The notes: generated by a model from the sequence alone, not told the origin. DNA of 64,000 bases from DTU015 sp012837895 (GCA_050952085.1 JBMNKH010000004.1:434001-498000), one strand, 5' to 3'; counted from the stretch's first letter, positions 26,550 to 34,872 are shown. Translations and numbers: made by a program.

Positions 26550-28422
26550 TTCTATCGACCGCATGTGGGCCGGGTTCAAAGGTAACAGGCATGAGCTTGC
26601 AGAGCACGTGAACGGATTGCCCGGTTCCCCGGGCGTGTACGTATTCCGGGGCGAGGGCGGTGAGATTCTATACGTGGGAAAGGCAATAAACCTCAAGAAC
26701 AGGGTCCGTTCATATTTCGGGTCAAACCTGCCTGTAAAGACAGAAGCTCTTATGTCCAGGGTGGAAGGCCTGGAGATTATCGTAGTGGATTCAGAGGCGG
26801 AAGCCTTCATCCTCGAATCAAACCTCATCAAGAAGCACAGGCCGCGCTACAACATACTCCTTAGGGATGACAAGCAATACCCTTACTTGAGGATAAACCT
26901 CAATGACCAGTGGCCCACTGTATCGGTGGTAAGGAGGATGAGCAAAGACGGCGCCAGGTATTTCGGGCCATTTACCAGGTCGGGCTCTGTCCGGGAAACG
27001 CTTTCCTTCTTGCGCAGGATTTTCCCATACAGGACTTGCTCAGACAGGAGTCTTGCCCAGGCAACCAGGCCGTGTCTCAATTACCACATAGGGCGGTGTT
27101 TAGGACCGTGTACCGGCGAAATCAGCCGGGATGAATACATGGAAACCATCAATGAAGTGGTTAAGTTCCTTGAAGGGCGGCATAAAGACGTCAGAAAGCG
27201 CTTGGAAAAGCGTATGCTGGAGCTTGCTTCTAATCTCGATTTTGAGAATGCTGCAAGGGTAAGGGACAGGATTCAAGCTCTTGATGATGTGACAGAGCGC
27301 CAGAAGGTTGTGCTCAACGATATGAAAGACAGGGATGTGCTCGGGCTGGCACGTTCGGGTAAGTATGCCTTTGTGGCCCTGCTCCCGGTGCGGGAAGGTA
27401 AACTCATGGGCAGGGAAGGCTTTGTGCTTACCGGGAGCGAGTTGGATGACGACCGGGAAGTGATAAGAGCTTTCATAACCCAGTACTATCCCAAAGCCCC
27501 CTTTGTGCCCAGGGAGATTGTGATTCCTGTTGCTTTGGAGGATGAAGACGAGATCAACCGCTATATCGGGACAAAGCTGCGTACCCCCAAACGCGGCGTG
27601 TTCAAAGAACTCGTGGAAATGGCTTCGGAGAACGCCACGGCCATGATGGATACAAGCATGCCCAAGTATAAGAGGGAGGCCGGCGAGTACTTACAGGCCA
27701 TGGAAGACCTGGCCAGAGCTTTGGACCTGCCTGGCTTGCCCATGAGAATAGAGGGCTATGACATATCCAACATCTCGGGGAAAGAAGCTGTAGCGTCAAT
27801 GGTGGTGCTATACAACGGAAAACCCGAGAAATCCTCTTACCGGCGTTTCCGCATCAAGACAGGAGACAAACCCAATGACGTTGCTATGATGCAGGAGGCT
27901 CTGTGGCGGCGGTTCAAGAGTGGCCTGGATGACCGGGTAAAGTCTGAAGGCCAGGGCAATACCTTGCTTAGGCAAAGCAAGTTTGCGGTATTCCCGGATC
28001 TTGTGATAGTGGACGGGGGGAAGGGCCAGGCCAACGCAGCAAAACAGGTGTTAGACGAACTTGGGCTCAGCATTCCTGTGGCTGCGCTGGCTGAGAAGAA
28101 TGAAGAACTGTTTCTTCCCGGTGCCAAAGAGCCTATAATCTTAGCCCGCGACTCGGGCGCCTTGTTTCTGGTTATCCGTCTGAGGGATGAAGCTCACCGC
28201 TTCGCCCTGTCGTATCACCGCAAACTCAGGAAAAAGAAGACCCTGCAAAGTGAACTGTCGGACATTCCAGGGTTAGGCCCTGCGAGAATCAGGCAGCTTC
28301 TTAGCACTTTCGGCAGCGTGGATTCAATAAAAAAAGCTTCCCTTGAGGATCTCCAGAAAAGTGAGGGCATAGGACCCCATCTCGCAAGGACAATCTATGA
28401 ACACTTTAACAAACCCCAGTGA
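26539..28422 (+). CDS. uvrC: UvrC, excinuclease ABC subunit C
   Basis: A 627-residue UvrC. The N-terminal GIY-YIG nuclease (PGVYVFRGEGGEILYVGKA, about 30-50) makes the 3' incision; a UVR domain (about 205-240), an RNase H-like 5' nuclease domain (DISNISGKEAVASMV...VIVDGGKGQ) and a C-terminal helix-hairpin-helix pair follow. It ends the uvrBAC operon. uvrC often sits apart from uvrBA, so the contiguous B-A-C order is mildly unusual. Confidence 0.97.
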   Translation: MKPSSIDRMWAGFKGNRHELAEHVNGLPGSPGVYVFRGEGGEILYVGKAINLKNRVRSYFGSNLPVKTEALMSRVEGLEIIVVDSEAEAFILESNLIKKHRPRYNILLRDDKQYPYLRINLNDQWPTVSVVRRMSKDGARYFGPFTRSGSVRETLSFLRRIFPYRTCSDRSLAQATRPCLNYHIGRCLGPCTGEISRDEYMETINEVVKFLEGRHKDVRKRLEKRMLELASNLDFENAARVRDRIQALDDVTERQKVVLNDMKDRDVLGLARSGKYAFVALLPVREGKLMGREGFVLTGSELDDDREVIRAFITQYYPKAPFVPREIVIPVALEDEDEINRYIGTKLRTPKRGVFKELVEMASENATAMMDTSMPKYKREAGEYLQAMEDLARALDLPGLPMRIEGYDISNISGKEAVASMVVLYNGKPEKSSYRRFRIKTGDKPNDVAMMQEALWRRFKSGLDDRVKSEGQGNTLLRQSKFAVFPDLVIVDGGKGQANAAKQVLDELGLSIPVAALAEKNEELFLPGAKEPIILARDSGALFLVIRLRDEAHRFALSYHRKLRKKKTLQSELSDIPGLGPARIRQLLSTFGSVDSIKKASLEDLQKSEGIGPHLARTIYEHFNKPQ

Positions 28423-28430
28423 TTTCAAAT

Positions 28431-28463
28431 AATATTAATATCAAGCCTTAACAATATTAATAT
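28431..28463. promoter_or_regulatory. Two identical 11-mers containing palindrome ATATTAATAT (candidate operator)
   Basis: AATATTAATAT occurs at 28431-28441 and 28453-28463, 22 bp apart start to start (about two helical turns). Each contains the perfect 10-bp palindrome ATATTAATAT. The second ends 5 bp before the -35 of a strong promoter. This geometry fits a dimeric regulator binding cooperatively on one DNA face. Confidence 0.6.
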
Positions 28464-28468
28464 AGCTA

Positions 28469-28497
28469 TTGACATTTTGAAAGTTAGCCCGTATTAT
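28469..28497 (+). promoter_or_regulatory. Near-consensus promoter of the DUF2089 cluster
   Basis: TTGACA (28469-28474), exactly 17 bp, then TATTAT (28492-28497). The predicted start near 28504 is upstream of GTG 28522 but downstream of the earlier frame-open TTG at 28477, which settles the gene start. Confidence 0.88.
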
Positions 28498-28521
28498 TAT
28501 TGCCAGAAGGTGGGGATCAAA

Positions 28522-28920
28522 GTGAAAAGAGAAGTGATCGGACGTTGCCCGGTATGCTCTGAAGCTTTGGAAGTGACCCAGTTGACGTGTCCCGCGTGCA
28601 ATACAACCATATCAGGCCGCTTCAAGATGTGTAAGTTTTGCAGCCTTACCGAGGAGCAGAAGTATTTTGCTGAGGTTTTCATCAAGAACCGCGGAAACAT
28701 CAGGGAAGTCGAAAAGGAACTCGGGATTTCTTACCCGACCGTCCGCGGGCGTCTTGAAGCATTGATAAGAGCGCTCGGATATCCGGTTGATTCAGAGCCA
28801 GGCCAGGCCAGCGCGGAGGAGTACGCAGGGAAACGCAAGCAAGTATTGGATAGGCTTTCCCAGGGTGAGATTACCGCTTCAGAAGCTGTCCGGTTGCTGA
28901 GGAATCTTGGTTCAAAGTAG
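28522..28920 (+). CDS. DUF2089-family protein (zinc-ribbon and helix-turn-helix-like)
   Basis: About 132 residues. An N-terminal four-cysteine zinc ribbon (CPVC...CPAC) is followed by a CKFC segment, then a helix-turn-helix-like region (EVEKELGISYPTVRGRLEALI, about 70-90), the DUF2089 core. A short C-terminal helical module (about 105-130: VLDRLSQGEITASEAVRLLRNLG) resembles the N-termini of the next two proteins. GTG 28522 follows GGTGGGG. The HTH and the palindromes just upstream suggest autoregulation; this is inference. Confidence 0.82.
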   Translation: MKREVIGRCPVCSEALEVTQLTCPACNTTISGRFKMCKFCSLTEEQKYFAEVFIKNRGNIREVEKELGISYPTVRGRLEALIRALGYPVDSEPGQASAEEYAGKRKQVLDRLSQGEITASEAVRLLRNLGSK

Positions 28921-28936
28921 GGATGAACGGCGTTCG

Positions 28937-28961
28937 CCGGTCAAGACCATGACATGACCGG
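28937..28961 (+). promoter_or_regulatory. Intercistronic hairpin in DUF2089-DUF4097 spacer
   Basis: CCGGTCA (28937-28943) pairs with TGACCGG (28955-28961). No T-run follows, so it is more likely an RNA processing or stability element than a full terminator. Confidence 0.45.
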
Positions 28962-28987
28962 GGCGCAGTAATCAAGGAGGAAGTCCC

Positions 28988-30082
28988 ATGTCCAAAGAAG
29001 AGAAAATGCTGGTTTTGCAGATGGTGGCAGACGGGCAGATCACACCTGAACAAGGCGTTGAACTGCTGAACGCATTGGAACCGGGAAAGGCCCATGGGCT
29101 GTCATATGGGATATCCCAAGGGATATCAGAGGGGCTATCTCGTGGGCTGTCTTTTGAAACGGACATCGGAGACGTTGTAAGGCAAAAGGTTGAAGAAGCT
29201 TCTGTAAGGGTAGAAGACATTGCCGGAGGCGTAGCGGGCAATATCGGGAAAGTGTTATCACAGATCTTTGGAGGCACCTCCTTTGGCGGTTCAAGGTTTG
29301 AGTTTACAGAGGAAATCAGGGGCGAATTCCCGGAAGACGGTGAGCTTGAGGTCGGCGTTTGGACATCCAATGGCAGGATTCATGTTGAAACTTGGGATGA
29401 GCCAGGTTACCTGCTTACGGTAATCAAGAAGATCCGTGCCCAGGATGAAGATGAAGCCAGGCAGGTGCTTGAAAACTGCTACGAGTTCAGTCAGGAAAGG
29501 CTATCCCTCAAGGTCAAGGCCACTGATAAGCATGGCCTGGACTTCAGGGGCCTGTCTGTAGGTTTTTCCTTGAAAGTACCTGCATCCAGAAAAGCTTCGT
29601 TAACTCTGAAGTCTGCCAATGGCCGGGTAACAGCTGACAAGCTGAATGGAAGCAGTTGCTTAATGGGTACGGCCAATGGACGGGTAGTGGCGTCCGGTTG
29701 CGGGTTTGATAAGGTCCGGCTGAGCACGGCCAACGGAAGGATAGAGTACGAGGGTACTGCCGGTGAACTGGATGCCTCAACTGCCAACGGGTCTGTCAAC
29801 GCAGAGCTAAAGGGTGCAGGTGACTGGCGGTTTAGCAGTGCCAACGGACGCATAAGCATCAATGTCAGCAAGGATGCCAACGCAGCTTATGAATTGGATC
29901 TGTCGGCAAGAGCAGGTGGCATCACAGTTGAAGGCATGGACGATGCGGAAGTGGCGGAGGATGTGGCAGTAGGCAGACACAGGAGGCGTTACAAGGCCCG
30001 TTCCCGGGGATTTGAAAATGCCGGCGTGAAAGGGCGAATAAGAGCTACGACCGGCAACGGCAGGATCCGGGTCTTGTTTTGA
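28988..30082 (+). CDS. DUF4097 beta-strand-repeat protein with SHOCT-like N-terminus (YvlB/LiaX-like)
   Basis: A 364-residue protein. Residues 3-32 form the short helical module (EEKMLVLQMVADGQITPEQGVELLNALE). A low-complexity linker follows (YGISQGISEGLSRGLS, about 40-55), then a DUF4097 beta-solenoid (about 120-360) whose turns carry repeated SANGR/TANGR motifs (at least six copies). There is no signal peptide. DUF4097 proteins include YvlB and LiaX, linked to cell-envelope stress and antibiotic response. It starts after AAGGAGG. Confidence 0.82.
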   Translation: MSKEEKMLVLQMVADGQITPEQGVELLNALEPGKAHGLSYGISQGISEGLSRGLSFETDIGDVVRQKVEEASVRVEDIAGGVAGNIGKVLSQIFGGTSFGGSRFEFTEEIRGEFPEDGELEVGVWTSNGRIHVETWDEPGYLLTVIKKIRAQDEDEARQVLENCYEFSQERLSLKVKATDKHGLDFRGLSVGFSLKVPASRKASLTLKSANGRVTADKLNGSSCLMGTANGRVVASGCGFDKVRLSTANGRIEYEGTAGELDASTANGSVNAELKGAGDWRFSSANGRISINVSKDANAAYELDLSARAGGITVEGMDDAEVAEDVAVGRHRRRYKARSRGFENAGVKGRIRATTGNGRIRVLF

Positions 30083-30096
30083 AAGGAGAGCCTGGT

Positions 30097-30486
30097 ATGC
30101 AAGAGGAACGCATGCGCATATTGCAGATGCTTAAAGAGGGGAAAATAACTGTAGACGAATCGCTGAAGCTGCTCGAAGCTCTGGAACCTGAGGCGGCCGG
30201 AGAACCTGAACCGGCGGTTCAAACAAGAGCAAAATGGCTCAGGATACGCATTACCGAACGTGGAAAAGACAAGCCCAAAGTGATGGTAACCCTTCCTGTG
30301 GGGCTGGTGGACTGGGCCCTGAGGACAGGAAGCAAGTTCGCGTCCCTGGGCGGCGCAGATCTTGGCGAGATGGGCATAGACCTCAACCAGCTAAGAGCTG
30401 CGCTGGTATATGGCGGTATGAAGGGCAAGATTATTGACGTGATGGACGATGAGGAAGGGCAACGGGTAGAAATCGAATTAGAATGA
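30097..30486 (+). CDS. Small protein with the same SHOCT-like helical module
   Basis: About 130 residues. The N-terminal 30 residues (EERMRILQMLKEGKITVDESLKLLEALE) repeat the module of the preceding protein almost residue for residue; the rest (about 50-130) is a small alpha/beta domain (WLRIRITERGKDKPKVMVTLPVGLVDWAL) typical of clostridial proteins beside DUF4097. It starts ATG 30097 behind AAAGGAGAG. Probably an interaction partner of the DUF4097 protein; the function is unknown. Confidence 0.7.
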   Translation: MQEERMRILQMLKEGKITVDESLKLLEALEPEAAGEPEPAVQTRAKWLRIRITERGKDKPKVMVTLPVGLVDWALRTGSKFASLGGADLGEMGIDLNQLRAALVYGGMKGKIIDVMDDEEGQRVEIELE

Positions 30487-30527
30487 TACGCGGATCTGTA
30501 GCGGACTGTAACTAAGGTGGATGAAGA

Positions 30528-30568
30528 TCGGTTACAGGGAGCACCGGTTATAGGGACCGGTTATAGGG
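30528..30568 (+). repeat. Short tandem repeats, CGGTTAYAGGG type
   Basis: Two exact, adjacent 13-mers (ACCGGTTATAGGG, 30543-30555 and 30556-30568) follow a related copy (TCGGTTACAGGGA from about 30529). They lie in the 89-bp gap between convergent genes and run into the terminator stem. Confidence 0.6.
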
Positions 30569-30586
30569 AGCAGGTCATTGCTCCCT
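30565..30586. terminator. Bidirectional terminator between convergent genes
   Basis: AGGGAGCA (30565-30572) and TGCTCCCT (30579-30586) form an 8-bp perfect stem with a 6-nt loop between the DUF4097 cluster (+) and whiA (-). The whiA stop lies inside it. T-runs are weak on both sides. Confidence 0.55.
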
Positions 30587-31441
30587 CTTGTACTTATTCC
30601 GCAAACTGTCAGCTTTTTGAGCGATCCGTCTCATCCTGTGATTTACCGCTGATTTTGATATGGGCGGATTAAGGGTCTGCCCCAGTTCTTCCAAGGTAAG
30701 CGCCTGGTTGTTCAGCCGGGCCTCAGCTATTTCCCGCAGGGCTTTGGGGAGACGCTTTAGCCCGATTTCCTCATCGATCAGGAGGATATCTTCGATCTGT
30801 TTGACGCACGATTCAACGGATCTTGACAAATTGGCCTTGTCCATGTTCATCTGTCTCAGAACCGAACTCTTTACGGTCTTCTGCACCCTGATATCTTCGT
30901 ACCTCAACACTGAGCGGGATGCGCCTAGCAGGGCGAGGAATCGCGAAATCTCATCTGCGTCCTTCAGGTAAACCACCCACGAAGAGCGCCGTTTTATAAT
31001 TCCGCTCTTGAGTCCCTCGTCAGCGATGAGCTTCTTTACAAGCAAGGCTTGTTCTTCAGTTGGCAAGGCTATTTCGAGATGATGGCCGCGGACAGGGGAC
31101 AAGAGCGAACCCTTTACCAGGAATACACCCCGCAGGTAGCTCCTCCTGTTCTGAGTGTCGTCAAGTTTATCCCTTCTGAGAGGCTGAGCCCCTGACAGCT
31201 TTTGTCGCAGGTAGAAAAGTCTTCGCAGCAAGTAGGGCTTTACCTGTAATCTCTGGGTTGATGGTGGCTGTTCAAGATGTGCCTGGATCTTGCCTTCACC
31301 GGCCCCGCCTTTGCCCTCTAAGAGGCTTCTGATGGCATAATTCTCCCACGAGGCCTGAGATGCACTGGTTATCTCAACCCTGGATAATTCGTCTTTGAGT
31401 ACCCTGGAAAACGTGTCTCTCTCGATTCTCATAAGATCCAA
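30575..31441 (-). CDS. whiA: WhiA, DNA-binding regulator
   Basis: A 288-residue WhiA: an N-terminal LAGLIDADG homing-endonuclease-like domain in degenerate form (SYLRGVFLVKGSLLSPVRGHHLEI) and a C-terminal helix-turn-helix (ALTLEELGQTLNPPISKSAVNHRMRRI). In Streptomyces it controls sporulation genes; in Bacillus it affects chromosome segregation and division. It is the last gene of the rapZ-yvcK-whiA group. TTG 31441 or ATG 31432 may be the start. It is slightly shorter than average. Confidence 0.93.
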   Translation of the reverse strand: MDLMRIERDTFSRVLKDELSRVEITSASQASWENYAIRSLLEGKGGAGEGKIQAHLEQPPSTQRLQVKPYLLRRLFYLRQKLSGAQPLRRDKLDDTQNRRSYLRGVFLVKGSLLSPVRGHHLEIALPTEEQALLVKKLIADEGLKSGIIKRRSSWVVYLKDADEISRFLALLGASRSVLRYEDIRVQKTVKSSVLRQMNMDKANLSRSVESCVKQIEDILLIDEEIGLKRLPKALREIAEARLNNQALTLEELGQTLNPPISKSAVNHRMRRIAQKADSLRNKYKREQ

Positions 31442-31454
31442 AACGCACCTGTCG

Positions 31455-32432
31455 TTATGCAGTTACTCCTTGTTTCCTGCAATGGGAGTCGATAAAACCT
31501 GTGATGGCAGCTGCCAGCTTCAGGGAATCGTGCCTGGCCAAATCTCCTCTTGCGAGATAATCGCCGGATATGATCTCATAACCTGCCTGTTTCAGTTGTT
31601 CCAGATCGGCAGTTACCTGATACTTGCCTTCTTCTGCATACTTCCTCAGCACATCCTCAGGAGCGCCTGCTGTGTTGACCAGTACATGGGAAAACAGTGA
31701 CCCTGCATGCTTCTCAATAGCCCGTATGTGATCCAATACGGTGAAGTCATCAGTTTCACCTGGTTGGGTCATGACATTGCATATGTAAAGCTTGGACGCA
31801 TTGGATTCGTGGATAGCTTGCCTTATCCCCCTGACTAAAAGGTTTGGGATAATAGATGTGAAAAGGCTTCCAGGTCCGATTATGATGCCGTTGGCATTGC
31901 GGATCTGATCTACAGCATCGTCAAGCGCCGGGGGATTTCCAGGACTCAACCGGAGATTCTTGACCCTCCCGTTAGCCAGAGGTATTGCCGCTTCGCCAAG
32001 CACAATGGAGCCGTCTTCCATTTCTGCCACCAGAGATACATTGCTCAGTGTGGCCGGCAACACCTTGCCTTTGACTGCTAGAATCCTGGACATAGCCCTG
32101 ATCGCTTCCTGGAAGTCGCCTGTCATCTCTGTCATGGCGGCCAAGAACAGATTTCCGAAATTGTGCCCTTTCAGCTTGCCCTTTGAGAACCTGTGGTTGA
32201 ACAAAGCTGCCATTTCGGGCTCAGCTTCAGCCAGGGCTAGCAGGCAGTTTCTGATATCTCCAGGGGGCAGGATCCCCATGTCTTTCCGGAGCAGGCCTGA
32301 ACTGCCGCCGTCATCTGCCACTGTGACAATAGCAGTAATGTCATAGTCGAAGATTTTCAGCCCTCTTAGGACAGTAGCCAGCCCTGTACCCCCGCCTATG
32401 ACCACAATCTTGGGACGTAGCTGTTGTTTCAC
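31455..32432 (-). CDS. yvcK: YvcK/GlmR, gluconeogenesis-factor (CofD-like)
   Basis: A 325-residue Rossmann-like protein of the CofD/YvcK family. Diagnostic blocks are IGGGTGLATVLRGL (10-25), VTVADDGGSSG, PPGDIRNCLLAL and GPGSLFTSIIPNLLV. In B. subtilis YvcK (GlmR) binds UDP-sugars and directs carbon into cell-wall precursors by stimulating GlmS. GTG 32432 shares one base with the rapZ stop, so the two are translationally coupled. Its link to wall precursor supply is notable because glmM and cdaA sit across the divergent region. Confidence 0.95.
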   Translation of the reverse strand: MKQQLRPKIVVIGGGTGLATVLRGLKIFDYDITAIVTVADDGGSSGLLRKDMGILPPGDIRNCLLALAEAEPEMAALFNHRFSKGKLKGHNFGNLFLAAMTEMTGDFQEAIRAMSRILAVKGKVLPATLSNVSLVAEMEDGSIVLGEAAIPLANGRVKNLRLSPGNPPALDDAVDQIRNANGIIIGPGSLFTSIIPNLLVRGIRQAIHESNASKLYICNVMTQPGETDDFTVLDHIRAIEKHAGSLFSHVLVNTAGAPEDVLRKYAEEGKYQVTADLEQLKQAGYEIISGDYLARGDLARHDSLKLAAAITGFIDSHCRKQGVTA

Positions 32433-33325
32433 TAGGCAGGACCTCCGGATTCCCCAATATGGATATCCCTGTGCTCTACAACAACCATATGTTCCTTAGA
32501 CTCAAAATAGGATTTCAAGTGTTCCGCAATGGCTACCGATCTGTGCTGCCCTCCGGTACATCCTATGGCAACTGTAAGGTGCGTCTTGCCTTCTTCAATG
32601 AAATTAGGCAACAGGAAATCCATGAAGTCCGTGAGGTGACGTAAGAACCTCCTTGTGAGGGCTGAATCCAGGACAAACTTGGATACCTGCAGCTCTAGCC
32701 CTGTGAGAGGCTGCAATTCGGCTACATAATGGGGGTTGGGCACAAACCGCACGTCAAACACTAGATCTGCATCTTTGGGCAGGCCGTGTTTGAACCCAAA
32801 GGATATGATGGTGATGATTAGTTTCTTTATCTTAGTATGGCGCGATATGATTTCAAGCAGCCCTTTTCTAAACTCTGCCGGAGTAAGGTTCGATGTGTCA
32901 ACGATCGTAGTTGCCCGGTCGCGTATAGACTTAAGGCGGTTCCGTTCATCCTTGATTGCCTCTAGGATTCCCCCTTGGCCGGAAAGGGGATGCCTTCTCC
33001 GTGTAAGTTTGTAACGTTTGATCAAGGTGTCGTCATCTGCTTCCAGGAACAAGATCAAGGGATTTATCCCCGAAGATGTCATCTGTTCCATGGCGTCTGC
33101 AAGGTCCTGGAAGAATTCGCCGCCCCTGATGTCAACAACCAGGGCAATCTTCTCCCTAGGCTCTACTCCTTGGGAGCAAAGCTCCATGAACTTGGGAATC
33201 AGGGACGGGGGGAGGTTGTCCACACAGAAGTACCCAAGATCCTCCAGGGTTTTTAGGGCGTGCGACTTTCCGGCGCCAGACAACCCTGTAATTATGACGA
33301 TACTTGCATTTGGGTTCAAGTACAC
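32432..33325 (-). CDS. rapZ: RapZ/YvcJ, nucleotide-binding RNase adapter protein
   Basis: A 297-residue protein with Walker A GLSGAGKS (14-21), the conserved DNLPPSLIP segment and the C-terminal IGCTGGQHRSVAIAEHL block of RapZ. In E. coli it guides RNase E to the GlmZ sRNA to tune glucosamine-6-phosphate synthesis; in B. subtilis YvcJ is an NTPase affecting competence. Rapz-yvcK-whiA is a conserved Firmicutes order. GTG 33325 with GAGGT upstream is the start. Confidence 0.95.
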   Translation of the reverse strand: MYLNPNASIVIITGLSGAGKSHALKTLEDLGYFCVDNLPPSLIPKFMELCSQGVEPREKIALVVDIRGGEFFQDLADAMEQMTSSGINPLILFLEADDDTLIKRYKLTRRRHPLSGQGGILEAIKDERNRLKSIRDRATTIVDTSNLTPAEFRKGLLEIISRHTKIKKLIITIISFGFKHGLPKDADLVFDVRFVPNPHYVAELQPLTGLELQVSKFVLDSALTRRFLRHLTDFMDFLLPNFIEEGKTHLTVAIGCTGGQHRSVAIAEHLKSYFESKEHMVVVEHRDIHIGESGGPA

Positions 33326-33401
33326 ATCGACCTCAATTCAAAGAATGACGCTACTCAAAGATACCACTAGGTCAACGTCTGAAAACTTGACTTCCGGCAT
33401 C

Positions 33402-34202
33402 TCAACTCCTGGCCGGGCTAACTCCCATAGATTGCCAAAGCTTGGCGTACAAATGGGGCTTGACCAGGAAATTTAAGTCAGCACCTTCCTGCCGCGACTT
33501 GTAAATACTCTTACCCTTGTACAAGCCCAATTCCGGGATATCCACCGGTTCTTGGAGCCGCGGCTTGGGATGGGTTCCGTAACTGTCGTTGGGCATGAAA
33601 ATGCTTTTTCCCCTATATTCAACATTATAATACGCCATACCTTTTCTGGCTCTGATCGGCTCATATATTGAGGAAAAATCCCTGGCAATCCAGTTAGCCA
33701 TTACCAAAGGCCCGCTTTCAGGGTTTACTGTCACGTGTCCGTAGAACGGCGGGATTAGCAAAACATCCCCTTTCTCAAAATCGGCGATCACGAAGTCCTC
33801 AATCTCGCCTGTGACATCCCCGCCCTTTTGCATGAGAAAGTGAGCTTTGCCGTAAAGCACCTGGTATACTTCTGGATATGTATACAGTTGCCCTGGAGCC
33901 ATGGGGTGGTAATGCCCTAAGGTCTTAATGTATTCAGAACCGATCTTGCCTGGATGGATCACTGTGATATCGTAGCGCAACCCGGCATTCATCATAGGTA
34001 TCCTGTCGCTTTCAAGGCCTGTTGCCCTATACATGTGGTAGAGAACGTCAGGCCCGCTTTGCTCAGGGTACAGCAATACTTCAGCCATGTCACTGCGCCT
34101 TCTGGCTTCAGGTTCAGCTACTATCACGCCTTGGCCAAACTCCAGGAAGCCGTCGTCTTTTAACGCTACGGGAAAACCTGCAATATCCGAAAGATCTATC
34201 AT
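33402..34202 (-). CDS. Cupin-type glucose-6-phosphate isomerase (archaeal cPGI family)
   Basis: About 266 residues. The cupin metal site is visible in KTLGHYHPMAPGQLYTYPEVYQ (H97, H99 and E111), with a second histidine in PPFYGHVTVN. This matches the archaeal cupin phosphoglucose isomerase, unrelated to the usual PGI. It interconverts glucose-6-phosphate and fructose-6-phosphate. ATG 34202 is preferred over GTG 34214 because AGAGGTGAG is better spaced. It lies between the pyruvate-kinase-like gene and rapZ. Cupin PGIs are sporadic in bacteria, so transfer is possible, though base composition looks native. Confidence 0.87.
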   Translation of the reverse strand: MIDLSDIAGFPVALKDDGFLEFGQGVIVAEPEARRRSDMAEVLLYPEQSGPDVLYHMYRATGLESDRIPMMNAGLRYDITVIHPGKIGSEYIKTLGHYHPMAPGQLYTYPEVYQVLYGKAHFLMQKGGDVTGEIEDFVIADFEKGDVLLIPPFYGHVTVNPESGPLVMANWIARDFSSIYEPIRARKGMAYYNVEYRGKSIFMPNDSYGTHPKPRLQEPVDIPELGLYKGKSIYKSRQEGADLNFLVKPHLYAKLWQSMGVSPARS

Positions 34203-34221
34203 GTTGTCGCTCACCTCTTGT

Positions 34222-34785
34222 TTAGTTTGTGTCCTTTAGCCTTCTAGGCTTGCAGATTATCTCGAGGATTTGTGTGTCAAATATTGCGTTGGCGTGAGCC
34301 GGTAGGAGTACCAGGGCTGTATCTGCACCCCTGCTTGTGCCTCCTACTGCTATTACAGGTTCTCCGTAAGGGATGAGGCCTGCATCCAGGGCCATGGTTG
34401 CAATCTCAACTGCTACTTTGGTACCCTGCGAAAACATCCTCAACGTGTGGGAAATCAGCCCTCCAGGGTAGAGCCCGCCGAACTTACCGGTGACGGCCCT
34501 TTCCACGTTGGCGAACAGGTGGGTAGTGGTTAAGACTTCAGCGCCCTGCTTCTTGAGTGTTTCCCTTGCTTCTGGGCTCATTTCGTCAAATCCGGGCTCA
34601 CGGAATCCTACGTGGTGGGTTACGCACACGACCTTAGGACCCTTCTCAACAAAGAAGTTTGCAGTGTAACCTGTGTTTGAAGCTACCACTATGTGGTTTA
34701 TGCCCAATTCCCCGGCCCGTTTGAGCGCCAGCCGGGCAACTTCTTCCGTGTTATGTTTTCCGGGGCTGTCGAAATACACGGTCAT
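34222..34785 (-). CDS. Standalone pyruvate-kinase C-terminal (alpha/beta) domain protein
   Basis: A 187-residue protein that aligns with the C-terminal alpha/beta domain of pyruvate kinase (ARLALKRAGELGINHIVVASNTGYTANFF; GGLISHTLRMFSQGTKVAVEIATMALDAGLI; VIAVGGTSRGADTALVLLPA). It lacks the catalytic barrel. The PK C-domain binds allosteric effectors in many enzymes. Similar single-domain proteins occur in archaea and clostridia, with unknown role. AAAGGAG precedes ATG 34785. Co-transcription with the cupin PGI suggests a sugar-phosphate sensing or regulatory role (inference). Confidence 0.85.
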   Translation of the reverse strand: MTVYFDSPGKHNTEEVARLALKRAGELGINHIVVASNTGYTANFFVEKGPKVVCVTHHVGFREPGFDEMSPEARETLKKQGAEVLTTTHLFANVERAVTGKFGGLYPGGLISHTLRMFSQGTKVAVEIATMALDAGLIPYGEPVIAVGGTSRGADTALVLLPAHANAIFDTQILEIICKPRRLKDTN

Positions 34786-34818
34786 CTAAATCACTCCTTT
34801 ACCAGTCTGTCACTACCA

Positions 34819-34845
34819 ATAATACACAATAACCAAGCAAAACAA
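34819..34845 (-). promoter_or_regulatory. Candidate promoter of the PK-PGI-rapZ-yvcK-whiA operon
   Basis: On the minus strand, TTGTTT (34845-34840), 15 bp and TATTAT (34824-34819) lie about 35 bp before the pyruvate-kinase-like start. The spacing is short but acceptable. Confidence 0.4.
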
Positions 34846-34872
34846 ACGATGAAAACTGTGACCGGTGGAGGT

